A stretch of DNA of 64,000 bases from Longibacter salinarum (GCF_002554795.1 NZ_PDEQ01000009.1:1-64000); one strand, 5' to 3'. Shown: positions 18,169 to 27,313, counted from the stretch's first letter. Made by a program: numbers and translations. The notes: generated by a model not told the origin, from the letters alone.

Positions 18169-18502
18169 GGTTATTTCCTCTTCTGCCTCAGGCTCATTTT
18201 TCCCATTAATGGCGCAAAAACGCCGATCCAGAGACGCCAAGCACAACAACTATATACCTAAACCAAAATACATCAGGCAGGAATCGTCTCTAACAAAACC
18301 AGGTCCAGGTCAGCTGCAAGGCGATTTCAGGTTTTGGTAATGGATATCCGGAGCATGTAACAGAGCCACAGGATGATATACGGGGGAAGAATATACGATT
18401 GTCGATGCGTCTACACGCACCGGTTTACGCGCGATAATTACGTCCAAGAGATCGCCAATCATGCTTTGAGCCGAATGTGGCGTCGGTGTAGAATGGTGCT
18501 GC

Positions 18503-18559
18503 GCTGCTGAGGCAGCCTCCCCGCTCCGGGGATGTCAAACATCAACCGCCCCCGGGCGG
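18503..18559 (+). ncRNA. Four consecutive hairpins in the leader of the pilus operon
   Basis: Within 57 nt four stem-loops follow each other. GCTGC/GCAGC (503-507/512-516) closes a TGAG loop; CCCCG/CGGGG is at 519-523/527-531; GATGT/ACATC at 531-535/539-543; and CCGCC/GGCGG at 546-550/555-559. They lie about 95 nt before the pilin ATG. The rest of 18169-18652 holds no gene. A structured 5'UTR or small RNA is likely; no known riboswitch class was recognised. Confidence 0.4.
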
Positions 18560-18652
18560 AGACGCGCTTCCATTAACCGGCAGCGCCCCAACGCAGGCCC
18601 CGCTCAGTTCCAGCGCTTTCAACCCCTCTCTTATCTATAGCAACAATCAACC

Positions 18653-19132
18653 ATGGGACAGCAGCAGCTTATCCTCCTCGTTCTCGCTACCGTTATCGTC
18701 GGACTCGCTACCGTCGTCGGCATCCGTGCCTTCTCGGAGAACTCGATCAAGTCGAACGCCGACGCCATGATGCAGGATGCCGTCCGCATCGCGAATGATC
18801 TCCAGGCCTGGAAGCAGAAGCCCGCTCCGTTTGGCGGCCAGGGCTCCGTCGATGCAACGGCCGCCGCCGACCCCGCGGACTTCACGGGTGCAGATTTCCG
18901 CCTGATGGGATACGAGTCCGCAAACGGCACAACCTACGAAAATCTAAATGGTAGCTACGAACTCGCAGCTGGCGTGATTACAGCCACCAATACGCAGCAA
19001 GGGAATATCGTTACGGTGGAAGTCTGCGGTCTCTCAGACGAGAACGTTGTTGGAGCCATCACGCAACTGGGTGGACAGGCCACGAATCAGACCGCAACGT
19101 GCACTCCCGCTGGAGGAGGTACAACCCCGTAA
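18653..19132 (+). CDS. Type IV pilin-like major subunit candidate
   Basis: A small secreted 159-aa protein with a pilin-like N-terminus. A very short leader (MG) precedes QQQLILLVLATVIVGLATVVGIRAF, a long hydrophobic helix, followed by an alpha-helical spine and a C-terminal domain. Two cysteines (in VEVCGLS and ATCTP) could form the disulfide loop of type IV pilins. The conserved Glu at mature position 5 of classical type IV pilins is absent; Gln and Leu occupy this region. It is the first gene of the pilus operon, behind a structured leader and before a strong hairpin. That arrangement suits a product needed in large excess. Identification rests on the N-terminus and on the operon; whether it is the major pilin is inferred. 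Confidence 0.75.
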   Translation: MGQQQLILLVLATVIVGLATVVGIRAFSENSIKSNADAMMQDAVRIANDLQAWKQKPAPFGGQGSVDATAAADPADFTGADFRLMGYESANGTTYENLNGSYELAAGVITATNTQQGNIVTVEVCGLSDENVVGAITQLGGQATNQTATCTPAGGGTTP

Positions 19133-19173
19133 TCGCTGAGTGAGGAGTTTTCTCTCAGTCACCCAAAGCGACG

Positions 19174-19213
19174 TGCGGTCCCCGCAGCGGGGCATCCCTG
19201 CCCGGGGACCGCA
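19174..19213 (+). terminator. Strong hairpin between pilin and pilC
   Basis: Arms TGCGGTCCCC (19174-19183) and GGGGACCGCA (19204-19213) enclose a second stem (GCAG/CTGC, GGG/CCC). There is no clean T run, only TTGTTGTCGTT. It could be a partial terminator or an RNA-stabilising end that leaves pilin mRNA in excess over the downstream genes. Confidence 0.55.
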
Positions 19214-19318
19214 TTGTTGTCGTTCCGACGCTCGACCCCGGCTTGCCGCTTGACTGCATGCCGGCGTCGGTCGTTCGACCGCCCTGTCACGCCCCCTGCA
19301 TCTCCACTCCCTGCCGTC

Positions 19319-20677
19319 ATGGCTGTCCGAGAATACCGATTTAGTGGTGTTAACACGCTGGGTGAACCCGTCCGCGGAACCGTGTTCGCGCCGAGCAAAC
19401 GCGCTGCCAACAAGCGCATCGACGACCTCTCCGACAAACATAGTTTCCGCACCGACGAGGTTGAGCAACGTCGTACGTATCGGTACAAGGTGCGCGATGC
19501 GTCCGGGTCCATCGCATCCGGCGAGCAAAAGGCGTACAACCCCAACGAGGTCCGGGCCGCTCTGGAGCGCATGGGGCTGGAGGTCGTCAAGGTGGAGCGG
19601 AAGCTGCTCGACTTCCAGATGAAGCCGTCGAGCACGGACATCGTGATGTTCGTACGGCTCGCGGCCAACATGCTCCGGCGCCAGCTTCCATTCGACGAGA
19701 TCCTGACGCTTCTCGCGGCCGACTCGTCGAGCAAGCCGCTGCGCCAGATGATGCGCGATCTGCAGTCGGATCTGAAGAGCGGGATGAATGCCCAGAACGC
19801 CTTCATGAAGCACCAACACGTGCTCGGCAAATTCACCGCGTACATGCTGGGCCTGGCCGCGTCGAGTGGCAACATGGCGGCGATGTTCGAGTCCACGGCT
19901 CGATATCTCGAGCGCAAAGACGAGTTCAGAAAAAGCGTTCGGAGCGCCCTGATTACGCCGGCCATCACGCTCATCGCGACGATCGCCGCCTTCGTGTGGT
20001 ATATCTGGTACATCATTCCCGCGTACGCCGGGCTCTTTGCGGACTACAACATCACGCTACCTCCGCTCACGCAGATGTCGCTCGACTTTGCGTCGTGGAT
20101 GGATGCCAACTGGATCTGGGTGACCGGCCTTCTCTTGCTGATCACCATCGCCGGCGTGGCGTGGTCGCGTACTACGCGCGGTCGATTTATCATACACAAG
20201 TACATGATCCAGATCCCGGTCCTGGGATCACTGCTGCATAAGCTCAACCTAGAGGTGTTCTGCCGCGTGTTTGCTGTTCTTTATAGCGGCGCCGGCGAGA
20301 ACGAGGAGGTGATGAAGATCGCCGCCGAGGCTACCGGCAATTCGTACATCGAGCACCAGGTCAAAACGATCACCGTGCCGATGATGATGGCGCGCGGCAC
20401 CGACCTCATCGAGGCGATGCAGGCGTCGGGGGTCTTTACCCGCATGACGATTGCCCGCTTCCGCTCCGGGTCCGAGACGGGCGCCGTCCGCGAAAGTGCA
20501 GAGGAAATGGCGGAGTTCTACGAAAAGGAGACGACGCTCAAGCTGGAGCAGACGGTGGAAACCATCAAGACGGGCGTGGCCATCATCATTTCGCTGATGG
20601 TTGGCCTCCTGACGGTTATTTCGGCCGAATCGGCGCTGATCCAGCCGAGCAGCTCCGACATCATGTTCCAACGATAA
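19319..20677 (+). CDS. pilC: Type IV pilus inner-membrane platform protein PilC (GspF family)
   Basis: A polytopic inner-membrane protein (452 aa) that forms the platform on which the PilB and PilT motors act. It has two GspF-type repeats. The N-terminal cytoplasmic part opens with YRFSGVNTLGEPVRGTVFAPS, a small domain often seen before GspF. The first repeat carries FVRLAANMLRRQLPFDEIL and ends at a hydrophobic helix (LITPAITLIATIAAFVWYIWYIIPAYAG). A second membrane pair follows (WIWVTGLLLLITIAGVAW), and the last helix is TGVAIIISLMVGLLTVISA. ATG at 19319 was chosen because it begins the conserved domain; the frame upstream to 19214 overlaps the intergenic hairpin. It follows the pilin gene and precedes pilB by 55 bp in the same direction. 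Confidence 0.92.
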   Translation: MAVREYRFSGVNTLGEPVRGTVFAPSKRAANKRIDDLSDKHSFRTDEVEQRRTYRYKVRDASGSIASGEQKAYNPNEVRAALERMGLEVVKVERKLLDFQMKPSSTDIVMFVRLAANMLRRQLPFDEILTLLAADSSSKPLRQMMRDLQSDLKSGMNAQNAFMKHQHVLGKFTAYMLGLAASSGNMAAMFESTARYLERKDEFRKSVRSALITPAITLIATIAAFVWYIWYIIPAYAGLFADYNITLPPLTQMSLDFASWMDANWIWVTGLLLLITIAGVAWSRTTRGRFIIHKYMIQIPVLGSLLHKLNLEVFCRVFAVLYSGAGENEEVMKIAAEATGNSYIEHQVKTITVPMMMARGTDLIEAMQASGVFTRMTIARFRSGSETGAVRESAEEMAEFYEKETTLKLEQTVETIKTGVAIIISLMVGLLTVISAESALIQPSSSDIMFQR

Positions 20678-20732
20678 CCCATCGCACGAACTGCTGGAAT
20701 CGACCTTCGCCTGCACCGATTAGCCTCCTCTC

Positions 20733-22760
20733 ATGGAACCGACCAACTACCGTCTCCGCACCATTCTCGACATCGCGGAAGCGACGTCACAGGATTCGAC
20801 GCCCGATGCGGACGAATCTGTGTCGAGCAATGGCGTAGAGCACGCCCCCAGCCCTCTTCTGCCTCAAGACACGTCAAACCGGGTCGCAAACGGTGACAAT
20901 CCAAGTGTCTCGAAACCACCGAACGATGCTGAATCGCTAGATCTCTCTCGACTGCCGCAGAGTGCGCAGCGCGACCGCGTCGTGATGCAGCTTCTCAAAA
21001 GCGGCGACATCTCTGTTCTGCATGCCCGCGAGGCCGTCGACCTCTGGGAGAAACAAAAAGAGAGTGAGATGCTGTGGCGCGTGCTGGCCCGGCATCCGCG
21101 GGTAGACCGTGACGCGGTCTTCCGCACGGCTGCTTCGACCTACGCCTTTCCGGCAGAAGCAATCGATCCGGATGCCATCAACACGGCGTTCGTGAAGCAG
21201 ACGGTGGAGTCGCTCACCCCCGACCAGCAGGATCGGATGCTTGCCTTCCGCCTGCTGCCGCTTCGCCATCAGGAGGACGCTCAGCGTGGGATCAAGAAGC
21301 TCGTTTTTGCCACGCACGACCCGATGAAGCCCGAGGCATTCCGCCTCATGCAGGAGGCAGGCGTACAGCACTTCGAGCTACGCTACGCGCCGGAAGCGGA
21401 AGTTGCCGACCTGCTGGATGAGCTCTTCCCCCGCCGCAACGAGTACCTCGAGCGGATCGAGGCCGACGAGAGCGCACAGGCATTCGATTTCGGCGCGAGC
21501 TACGAAGAACAGGGATCTCGCCTGATCGACGAAGATCAGCTCGAAGCAGAGATCAACCGGTCGGCACTCATTAACCTGTTCGAAGCGACGCTGGTCGAGG
21601 GCGTACGTGCTGGCGCATCTGACGTGCACATCTTCCCAAATGAGCAGCGGCAGACGGAATTCCACATGCGAGTCGACGGCGTGCTAAAGCTCTGGCACAC
21701 CCAGGACAAGGTCCACCCGGAGTCGATGCTCGCGGTCGTCAAAGATCGCTGCATGAACGTCGACCGATTCGACCGCGATGCTGCACAGGACGGCTACATC
21801 CAGCGAAACGTCGACAACAAGCTCATTCGTTTCCGGGTGTCGATCCTGCCAATTGCGACGGCCGACCGCGAGGTCAAGTCGGAGAGCATCGTCATCCGTA
21901 TTCTCGACGACTCGAAGGTCTTCACAGACCTCTCCGCGATCAACCTGCACCCGACCGCGCTCAAGCGATTCGAGAAAGCCGTCAGCCAGCCGCACGGCAT
22001 GGTCATCATGACCGGGCCGACCGGCTCGGGCAAAAGCACGACGCTCGCTGCGGCCTTGCACGGCGTCATCAGTCCGCAGCGAAATGTGCTCACGGTCGAG
22101 GATCCGGTCGAGTACATCATTCGCGGTGCGCGCCAGATCAAGCTCGGTCCGCGGCTCAACCTGGAGAGCGCCCTACGCTCGATCCTGCGCCACGACCCCG
22201 ATGTCGTTATGGTCGGTGAGATGCGCGACCGTCCGACGGCGGAGCTCGCGATTAAGCTCGCTAACACGGGTCACCTGACCTTCTCGACGCTGCACACAAA
22301 CGACGCGCCGAGTGCCGTGAGCCGCCTCTTCAAGATGGGCGTCGAGCCGTTCCTGATCGGCTACGCCATCAACCTCGTCGTTGCACAGCGACTACTCCGC
22401 AAGCTCTGCCCGACCTGTCGCGAGGTGGAGTCGAACCCCGACCGCGTGCTTCTCCGCGAACTCGGGTTTACGGATGAAGAGATTGCCGGCATGACGCTCT
22501 ACCGTGCGGGGCATTCACCCAACTGTCGAACGTGCGGCGGTCAGGGCTACAAGGGGCGCCAGGCGATCGCCGAAGCGCTCTACTTCTCCCGCGCCATCCG
22601 CCACCTCATCGTTGAGGCCGGTAGTTCGATCGATGAAGACGCGATCCGCGATACCGCTATCGCCGAAGGCATGCTGACGCTGCAGGCCTCTGCGCGCGAA
22701 GTCGTCAAGCGCGGAGAATCCTCGATTGATGAAATGATCCGTGTCGTGTCCACCGAATGA
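20733..22760 (+). CDS. pilB: Type IV pilus assembly ATPase PilB (GspE family)
   Basis: The cytosolic hexameric motor (675 aa) that drives pilus extension. An N-terminal region, disordered at first, leads to an MshEN/GspE-N-like domain with the inter-domain helix region near residues 60-230. The ATPase core carries Walker A GPTGSGKST (about 428), an Asp box near 360 (SDVHIFPNEQRQTEFHMRVDG lies just before it), Walker B VVMVGEMRD (about 490) and a His box HLTFSTLHTNDA (about 510). A tetracysteine zinc motif, CPTC (about 558) with CRTC (about 597), is typical of PilB and GspE and absent from PilT. The start ATG at 20733 is clear. It follows pilC closely and the retraction motor PilT is encoded further down, so both motor directions are present. 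Confidence 0.95.
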   Translation: MEPTNYRLRTILDIAEATSQDSTPDADESVSSNGVEHAPSPLLPQDTSNRVANGDNPSVSKPPNDAESLDLSRLPQSAQRDRVVMQLLKSGDISVLHAREAVDLWEKQKESEMLWRVLARHPRVDRDAVFRTAASTYAFPAEAIDPDAINTAFVKQTVESLTPDQQDRMLAFRLLPLRHQEDAQRGIKKLVFATHDPMKPEAFRLMQEAGVQHFELRYAPEAEVADLLDELFPRRNEYLERIEADESAQAFDFGASYEEQGSRLIDEDQLEAEINRSALINLFEATLVEGVRAGASDVHIFPNEQRQTEFHMRVDGVLKLWHTQDKVHPESMLAVVKDRCMNVDRFDRDAAQDGYIQRNVDNKLIRFRVSILPIATADREVKSESIVIRILDDSKVFTDLSAINLHPTALKRFEKAVSQPHGMVIMTGPTGSGKSTTLAAALHGVISPQRNVLTVEDPVEYIIRGARQIKLGPRLNLESALRSILRHDPDVVMVGEMRDRPTAELAIKLANTGHLTFSTLHTNDAPSAVSRLFKMGVEPFLIGYAINLVVAQRLLRKLCPTCREVESNPDRVLLRELGFTDEEIAGMTLYRAGHSPNCRTCGGQGYKGRQAIAEALYFSRAIRHLIVEAGSSIDEDAIRDTAIAEGMLTLQASAREVVKRGESSIDEMIRVVSTE

Positions 22761-22771
22761 GGGAAAGGGGG

Positions 22772-22820
22772 AATGCGAAATTTGGAATGCGAAGTTCGAA
22801 ATGCGAAGTTCGAAATGGGT
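22772..22820. repeat. Heptad tandem repeat (AATGCGA/AGTTCGA), seven units
   Basis: Seven consecutive 7-bp units alternate between AATGCGA and AGTTCGA (with AATTTGG and AATGGGT as variants). They lie 12 bp after the pilB stop codon. The period is exactly 7, as at the other repeat loci, but the unit differs. Confidence 0.7.
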
Positions 22821-22962
22821 GCCGATTCAAGCGTTACCGCTGGATGCAAGAGGCATGAGAGTGTGAGGATTTGAGGGTCAGGATGTGCAGGTTGGCATGC
22901 CCCAGCCGCCCTACCTCTTAAATTTTAACACCCCACCCAAAGGACGCCACGCAACCCCAGCC

Positions 22963-22997
22963 CTCACAACTCATCACTCACAACTCGCACCTCACAT
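22963..22997. repeat. Heptad tandem repeat (CTCACAA) running into a start codon
   Basis: Five units of the type CTCACAA/CTCATCA run up to the prepilin gene, and the last one (CTCACAT, 22991-22997) contains the first two bases of its ATG. The ribosome-binding region of this gene is therefore entirely repeat DNA without a purine-rich SD. Confidence 0.65.
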
Positions 22998-23613
22998 GCA
23001 TCTTCTCTACTCCCTGATCTCCGTGATGCTCGTCGGTGTCCTGGCGCTCAGTGCCATGCGGATGTCGGCTCAGTCCGAGCAGCGCATGCTGAGCAATGAG
23101 ATCATGACGCAGGTCACCGGTGTCGCAGACGAGGTTTTTGACCATGCCGATGACTACTGGTTCGACGAGCGAGTGAATGAGTCTAACTGGCACATTCAGC
23201 CCCCCATTTTCCCGATCATCACAACGAGCCAGACCGGCGAGCTCACGTCAACGACCGCGGCCCCGAGCACGGGAATCGATGGCTGGGGTGGGTGCTCCGC
23301 TGCGATTTACACGGACGATATCAACATGGGCAAAAAGCGGATTCAGAATCCGACCCGCCCCGAAACTTGCGATGATGTCGACGATCTCCACGGGCTCCAA
23401 CTCGACATCGAACGCGACGGCTTGCGCTACGCCATCGATGTGGCTGTAGAGTACGTGGACCCGAACAATCCGACCGTCGCCACCGCATCGAAGACGTTCG
23501 CCAAGCGGATCAATCTCACAATCTCGCTTGCCGACTATCAGTTTGGCAGCAATCCATTACAGGTCGAGATGTCGCGCATTTTTACGTACGAGCGCATCAC
23601 GACCACGCCGTAG
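22996..23613 (+). CDS. Prepilin-like protein in the pilus operon
   Basis: A 205-aa protein with one N-terminal hydrophobic helix (LLYSLISVMLVGVLALSAM) followed by a polar helix with Gln and Glu (SAQSEQRMLSNEIMTQ). This is the layout of minor pilins of the PilV/PilW type. The rest is probably a small beta-rich periplasmic domain with two cysteines (GGCSAAI and PETCDD). There is no classical G|FxxxE cleavage site. The gene lies between pilB and another prepilin-like gene 45 bp downstream, so a minor or priming pilin role is likely. ATG at 22996 is used because it starts the hydrophobic helix; the open frame upstream to 22885 consists of heptad repeat and spacer. Confidence 0.7.
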   Translation: MHLLYSLISVMLVGVLALSAMRMSAQSEQRMLSNEIMTQVTGVADEVFDHADDYWFDERVNESNWHIQPPIFPIITTSQTGELTSTTAAPSTGIDGWGGCSAAIYTDDINMGKKRIQNPTRPETCDDVDDLHGLQLDIERDGLRYAIDVAVEYVDPNNPTVATASKTFAKRINLTISLADYQFGSNPLQVEMSRIFTYERITTTP

Positions 23614-23658
23614 TTACCCTAATCTCATCTGCCTCCCTGCTCGCGATAACAGATTGCC

Positions 23659-24282
23659 ATGAGTATCTGGATTGAATACTTAACGGCTGTTGTGATTGCG
23701 GCGTTTATCGCCGTAACGCTCTTTTCGGTGCAGATGCGGTCGCAGGAGGTGTCGATGGACGCCACGCAATATCGTGCTGCACGAACGACTGCTGCCGACA
23801 TCATCGAGATGATCGAGTCGGATCTAAAAAACATGGGATCCCAGCATCCAGGGACATCATCGAGCGGCCTGTACTCCTTCCCGGGAGGCGCCACATTCGG
23901 CATCATCGCCGCCCCGGACACGGCCAGTACCACCCGAACCTTCCGGTTCTACGCGCAACAGGAACGTGGGACGGCGCCACGTACGATTCAGTACCAGTGG
24001 ACCGAAGTCGACAGCGTGACACTCTCTACAGGCGCTCGCCTGCCGGTCTACGATTTCACGCGAACGGTGGATGGCGTCGTGGACGGACGGAGCACAGGCA
24101 TCCTGACGCGCCTCACCTTCAACTTGCTCGAGTCCCCCGGCAACGCCATTACCAACCTCGAGAACACGAGACAGATCTTTGTGGAAATGCGTGCCATCAC
24201 GCCGCTGGGCGAAGCACGCACGATCAAAGAAACGCGCTGGACGAGCACGATCCGTCCGGCGGCGCTAACCATCGAAGGATAG
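23659..24282 (+). CDS. Prepilin-like protein (PilW-like candidate)
   Basis: A 207-aa protein with an N-terminal transmembrane helix (YLTAVVIAAFIAVTLFSVQM) that continues into a charged helix (RSQEVSMDATQYRAARTTAADIIEMIESDLKNMG). This helix resembles the N-terminal helix plus alpha-spine of minor pilins such as PilW/GspJ, where a segment IESDLKNMG is typical. The remainder (from SSSGLYSF) is predominantly beta. As in the neighbouring prepilin, the consensus processing site is missing. It starts with ATG at 23659, 45 bp after the previous gene, and the next gene begins 44 bp after its stop, so it is in mid-operon. Function is inferred from position and fold pattern. Confidence 0.7.
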   Translation: MSIWIEYLTAVVIAAFIAVTLFSVQMRSQEVSMDATQYRAARTTAADIIEMIESDLKNMGSQHPGTSSSGLYSFPGGATFGIIAAPDTASTTRTFRFYAQQERGTAPRTIQYQWTEVDSVTLSTGARLPVYDFTRTVDGVVDGRSTGILTRLTFNLLESPGNAITNLENTRQIFVEMRAITPLGEARTIKETRWTSTIRPAALTIEG

Positions 24283-24326
24283 CCGCCGACCTCTCTCCGA
24301 GACCCGTTTGACCGACGAAAATAGCT

Positions 24327-25625
24327 ATGGAACGCATTGTTCTCTTCCTCGTGCTCGGCGCCTTCTTTTCTGGTTCCCTCTACGCGCTCAACGTAGAGAC
24401 GAACGCTAAAGACGCCGACGAAGCGCTCAACCGATATCAGTATAAAGAGCTTGCTCGTGAAGCCGCGACAGCCGGACTCCGCCGGACCGTGGGACATCTC
24501 GCTTCAGATGCACACGGATCGTGGGCCTCGAGCGCAACGGCGTACGACCTGTCGTCGACGCCGTACGGCTCCGGCTCGTACGAAGTGGACGTGCAGCCCG
24601 TCGGGGCCACAGGGGACACGGTGGATGTGTACGTCCTCGGAATCAACGGTCCCGACTCCATCCGGATCGATGCGCGCTATGAACGGGCGCTGGATACGGG
24701 TGGCATTCCTCCCGCCTTCCGGTCGGTGATCTTGACAAACGACGTGATTCAGCTCAGCGGGAATATCCACATCTCGTCCCTCGACCCGAACTACAACGCC
24801 AACATCCATACCAACGGCACGCTTTCTACAAACGGAAATGCGTTCGAAGTACAGGGGTATGGGTCGTACTCCGACCCGAATGGCAACGCAACCAATCAGG
24901 AGGATAATTTCGTTCCAGGCGTAGACTACAACGGAGAGGAAAGCAACGTCATACAGGTCCCGGAAATCTCGATTCCGGACGCCGTTCTCGAACCAACGCA
25001 TCCCGATGTCACCTGGGTCGATACACTCGTCAACCTGGATTACGGTGCTGCTGGCAATACTGTACAGGTCATCGACATCCAGGACAAGGTCTACAATGCC
25101 ACCAACGGGCTCTGCACAACAGGAAAAATCCCCGCGAGCAAATGCTACGATAACGGTTCGCCCGTTCTCGGCACCACCGAACCGTTCGTCTGGTGGGTCG
25201 CAGGAAACGTTCAGCTTCAAAACGTCCAGATCGACGGCTACACCGTACTGTACGCGGATGGCCAGTACGATGTCAACGGCACGGTCGCCGACGGAGACGG
25301 CATGATCATCAAGGACGACATCATCGGTGGGCTGAGCCCGGAAAACCAGACCACGTTGATGCTACGCACACCCGGTGACATCAACGTCTACGGCAACGAC
25401 CAGATCGTCGCAAGCATCTGGGCGAATGGAGAAGTCACCTTCCACGGCACGCCGGACCTGACCGGAAATATTCTTTCTCCGCAGGCTAATTTTGAAGGCA
25501 ATGGCACCTTCAACCTGATGTATGCAGCACCGTCAACGCTCATTACATCACCGGGCTATTCGAATATCGACCCGGTAGGTCCCATCCTCATCGGCTATGC
25601 GGAATGGGACGAAGAGCATCTGTAG
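24327..25625 (+). CDS. PilX-like pilus assembly protein
   Basis: A 432-aa protein with an N-terminal membrane helix (IVLFLVLGAFFSGSLYAL) followed by an amphipathic stretch (YKELAREAATAGLRRTVGHLASD) that matches the beginning of PilX-N/minor pilin K-like proteins. The large C-terminal part is rich in Asn, Gly and Asp with short strands (NIHISSLDPNYN, NIHTNGTLSTNGNAFEVQG, INVYGNDQIVASIWANGEVTF). It resembles the repetitive beta region of other Bacteroidota PilX-like proteins. Two cysteines occur close together (NGLCTTG and SKCYDN). It is the last gene before a 430-bp gap. Its probable role is a minor pilin or tip-associated protein; this is inferred from location. Confidence 0.7.
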   Translation: MERIVLFLVLGAFFSGSLYALNVETNAKDADEALNRYQYKELAREAATAGLRRTVGHLASDAHGSWASSATAYDLSSTPYGSGSYEVDVQPVGATGDTVDVYVLGINGPDSIRIDARYERALDTGGIPPAFRSVILTNDVIQLSGNIHISSLDPNYNANIHTNGTLSTNGNAFEVQGYGSYSDPNGNATNQEDNFVPGVDYNGEESNVIQVPEISIPDAVLEPTHPDVTWVDTLVNLDYGAAGNTVQVIDIQDKVYNATNGLCTTGKIPASKCYDNGSPVLGTTEPFVWWVAGNVQLQNVQIDGYTVLYADGQYDVNGTVADGDGMIIKDDIIGGLSPENQTTLMLRTPGDINVYGNDQIVASIWANGEVTFHGTPDLTGNILSPQANFEGNGTFNLMYAAPSTLITSPGYSNIDPVGPILIGYAEWDEEHL

Positions 25626-26053
25626 AAAACCGCTGCAAGACGGAGTTTCAGAACGGTCCGATGTGTGTCCTGCCTTCTCGCAGAGCGCCTTCGGACCGTT
25701 CTATCATCCATCCGTCATGCCGACATTTGAGCAGGCTAACTCGTTCACCCGCTACGGTTGGACGAGCCTTGAACGGGCGCATCGGCGCCGCGAAACGGCC
25801 CGCCGGATAAACGCATGCTCCTTCGGATGAATCACATGCGCCAAAAGCGACAGCAGGGCTTCCAATGTCCCCGCGATGGCGAGTCGGTACGGCGCATGGA
25901 TCTTTCGTTTGCGGATTGACCGAGTCGGTCCACCGGATGTCTTAATTGGGGGCGCCGTGAACGAACATACGATTGTTCTTCTCCCCCCTTGACGCACTCG
26001 ATTCCGTGACGCCACCACTCACCCCCTCTGCGACGACCTCCGCCGCCCCGGCA
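25626..26053. other. Gap inside the pilus cluster with a long inverted repeat
   Basis: No convincing gene. The perfect 12-bp arms AGAACGGTCCGA (25650-25661) and TCGGACCGTTCT (25691-25702) enclose 29 bases just after the PilX-like gene; there is no T run, so termination is uncertain. The remainder may hold a promoter for pilT and downstream genes. Confidence 0.55.
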
Positions 26054-27313
26054 ATGCAGCATGACTCGAGCGGCAACGGTGCGTCCATTTCCCCGATTCA
26101 CATTCCCACCTCCTTCGCAGCGCTGGCACAGCAGGCGCCGCCCGATCTCCACGGCATGATGCGCATGCGCTGGCTGGCCGCCCGCCTCAACCAGCTTCCG
26201 GCGGCCGATCGCCGGCAGGCTCGCGACGACTTTGACGTGCTCGCCGAACGGATGGTCACGCTCAACGCATCCGACCTCGACCTGGGCGGACCGGCTTCAG
26301 AGAAAAACGCCTGGTTCCGAGTGGATGGACGCAAGACCCCGCATCCCGATCTTGGCACATTCGAGATCGAGGCAACGGACGTCTGGATCCTCTGCGTCCT
26401 CGTAGGGCATCAGCGCAAAATTCTCCTCGAGCGATTCAGCGTGGATTTCAGCTACAGTCTAGCGCTGAATGAAGACGAGCCCGATCGTCGCTACCGAACG
26501 ACGGTCTACTTCGACAACCAGCACCTCGCGCTCTCGATGCGACTGCTGGCGTGGAAACCGCGGGCCCTACGCTCGCTCGGCTTCCACCCGATTATCGAGC
26601 GCGGCTTCCTCTTTCGCTACGTGCGAGATGGTCTGACCCTGTTCACGGGCGTCACGGGCTCCGGTAAGAGCACGACACTGGATGCCATCGTGCACGCCAA
26701 CAACGAGGATACGGAAGCGCACATCCTGATCGTCGCGCAGCCGCTCGAATACATCCATACGTCCAACAAGTGCATCATCCGGCACCGCGAGGTCGGAACG
26801 GATGTCGCCAACTTTGTCGACGGAATGGTCCAGGGCCTTCGGCAGGATCCGGACATCGTGATCGTGGGCGAGATGCGTGACCCGGAGACGATCTCCACGG
26901 CCATGGAAATGGCCGACACCGGCCACAAAGTCTTCTCCACGCTACACACGGGAAGCGCCATCGAGACGATCGACCGCATCGTCGCGGAATACCCGTCGGA
27001 GGAGCAGGACCGTGTTCGACACCGCCTTGCCGACGTGCTCCGCTGTGTCGTCTCGCAGAAACTGCTTCCGTCTGTCGGGGGCGGGCGAACACTCGCGAAG
27101 GAGGTCCTCTGGATGACGCCCGCTGCCCGTGCTGCCATCAAGAATGGCAACACCCCCGAAATCTACCAGATGATTTGGCAGGGACAAGATCAAGGCATGA
27201 TCACGCTGGAGCAGGACCTTACGCGTCTCGTCCGCCAGGGCGAGGTGACGACGGAAACGGCCCTCAGCTATGCCAACAACAAGCGTCGTCTACTCCAGCT
27301 GATGCGATCCTGA
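26054..27313 (+). CDS. pilT: Type IV pilus retraction ATPase PilT-like
   Basis: A cytosolic AAA-type motor (419 aa) that should power pilus retraction. Walker A GVTGSGKSTT (about 199), Walker B DIVIVGEMRDPETISTAMEMADTGHKV (motif start about 266) and the His box FSTLHTGSA (about 292) are all intact. No tetracysteine zinc motif is present, which separates it from PilB. The N-terminal 140 residues are longer and less conserved than in proteobacterial PilT. The invariant AIRNLIRE segment of canonical PilT was not found; the end reads LSYANNKRRLLQLM, similar to PilT's C-terminus. ATG at 26054 was chosen; the frame upstream begins at TTG 25973, with an in-frame GTG at 26006. The PilM-N fusion follows 53 bp later. 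Confidence 0.9.
   Translation: MQHDSSGNGASISPIHIPTSFAALAQQAPPDLHGMMRMRWLAARLNQLPAADRRQARDDFDVLAERMVTLNASDLDLGGPASEKNAWFRVDGRKTPHPDLGTFEIEATDVWILCVLVGHQRKILLERFSVDFSYSLALNEDEPDRRYRTTVYFDNQHLALSMRLLAWKPRALRSLGFHPIIERGFLFRYVRDGLTLFTGVTGSGKSTTLDAIVHANNEDTEAHILIVAQPLEYIHTSNKCIIRHREVGTDVANFVDGMVQGLRQDPDIVIVGEMRDPETISTAMEMADTGHKVFSTLHTGSAIETIDRIVAEYPSEEQDRVRHRLADVLRCVVSQKLLPSVGGGRTLAKEVLWMTPAARAAIKNGNTPEIYQMIWQGQDQGMITLEQDLTRLVRQGEVTTETALSYANNKRRLLQLMRS

Noticed and set aside
18131-18340. A 69-codon plus-strand frame at the delta-60 gene promoter
   Set aside because: Overlaps the minus-strand leader; composition is not protein-like and the apparent SD belongs to the opposite strand.
22435-22460. 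tRNA-like TCGAACCCCGAC string
   Set aside because: It lies inside pilB coding sequence and has no cloverleaf or acceptor stem around it. No other tRNA-like structure was found in the window.
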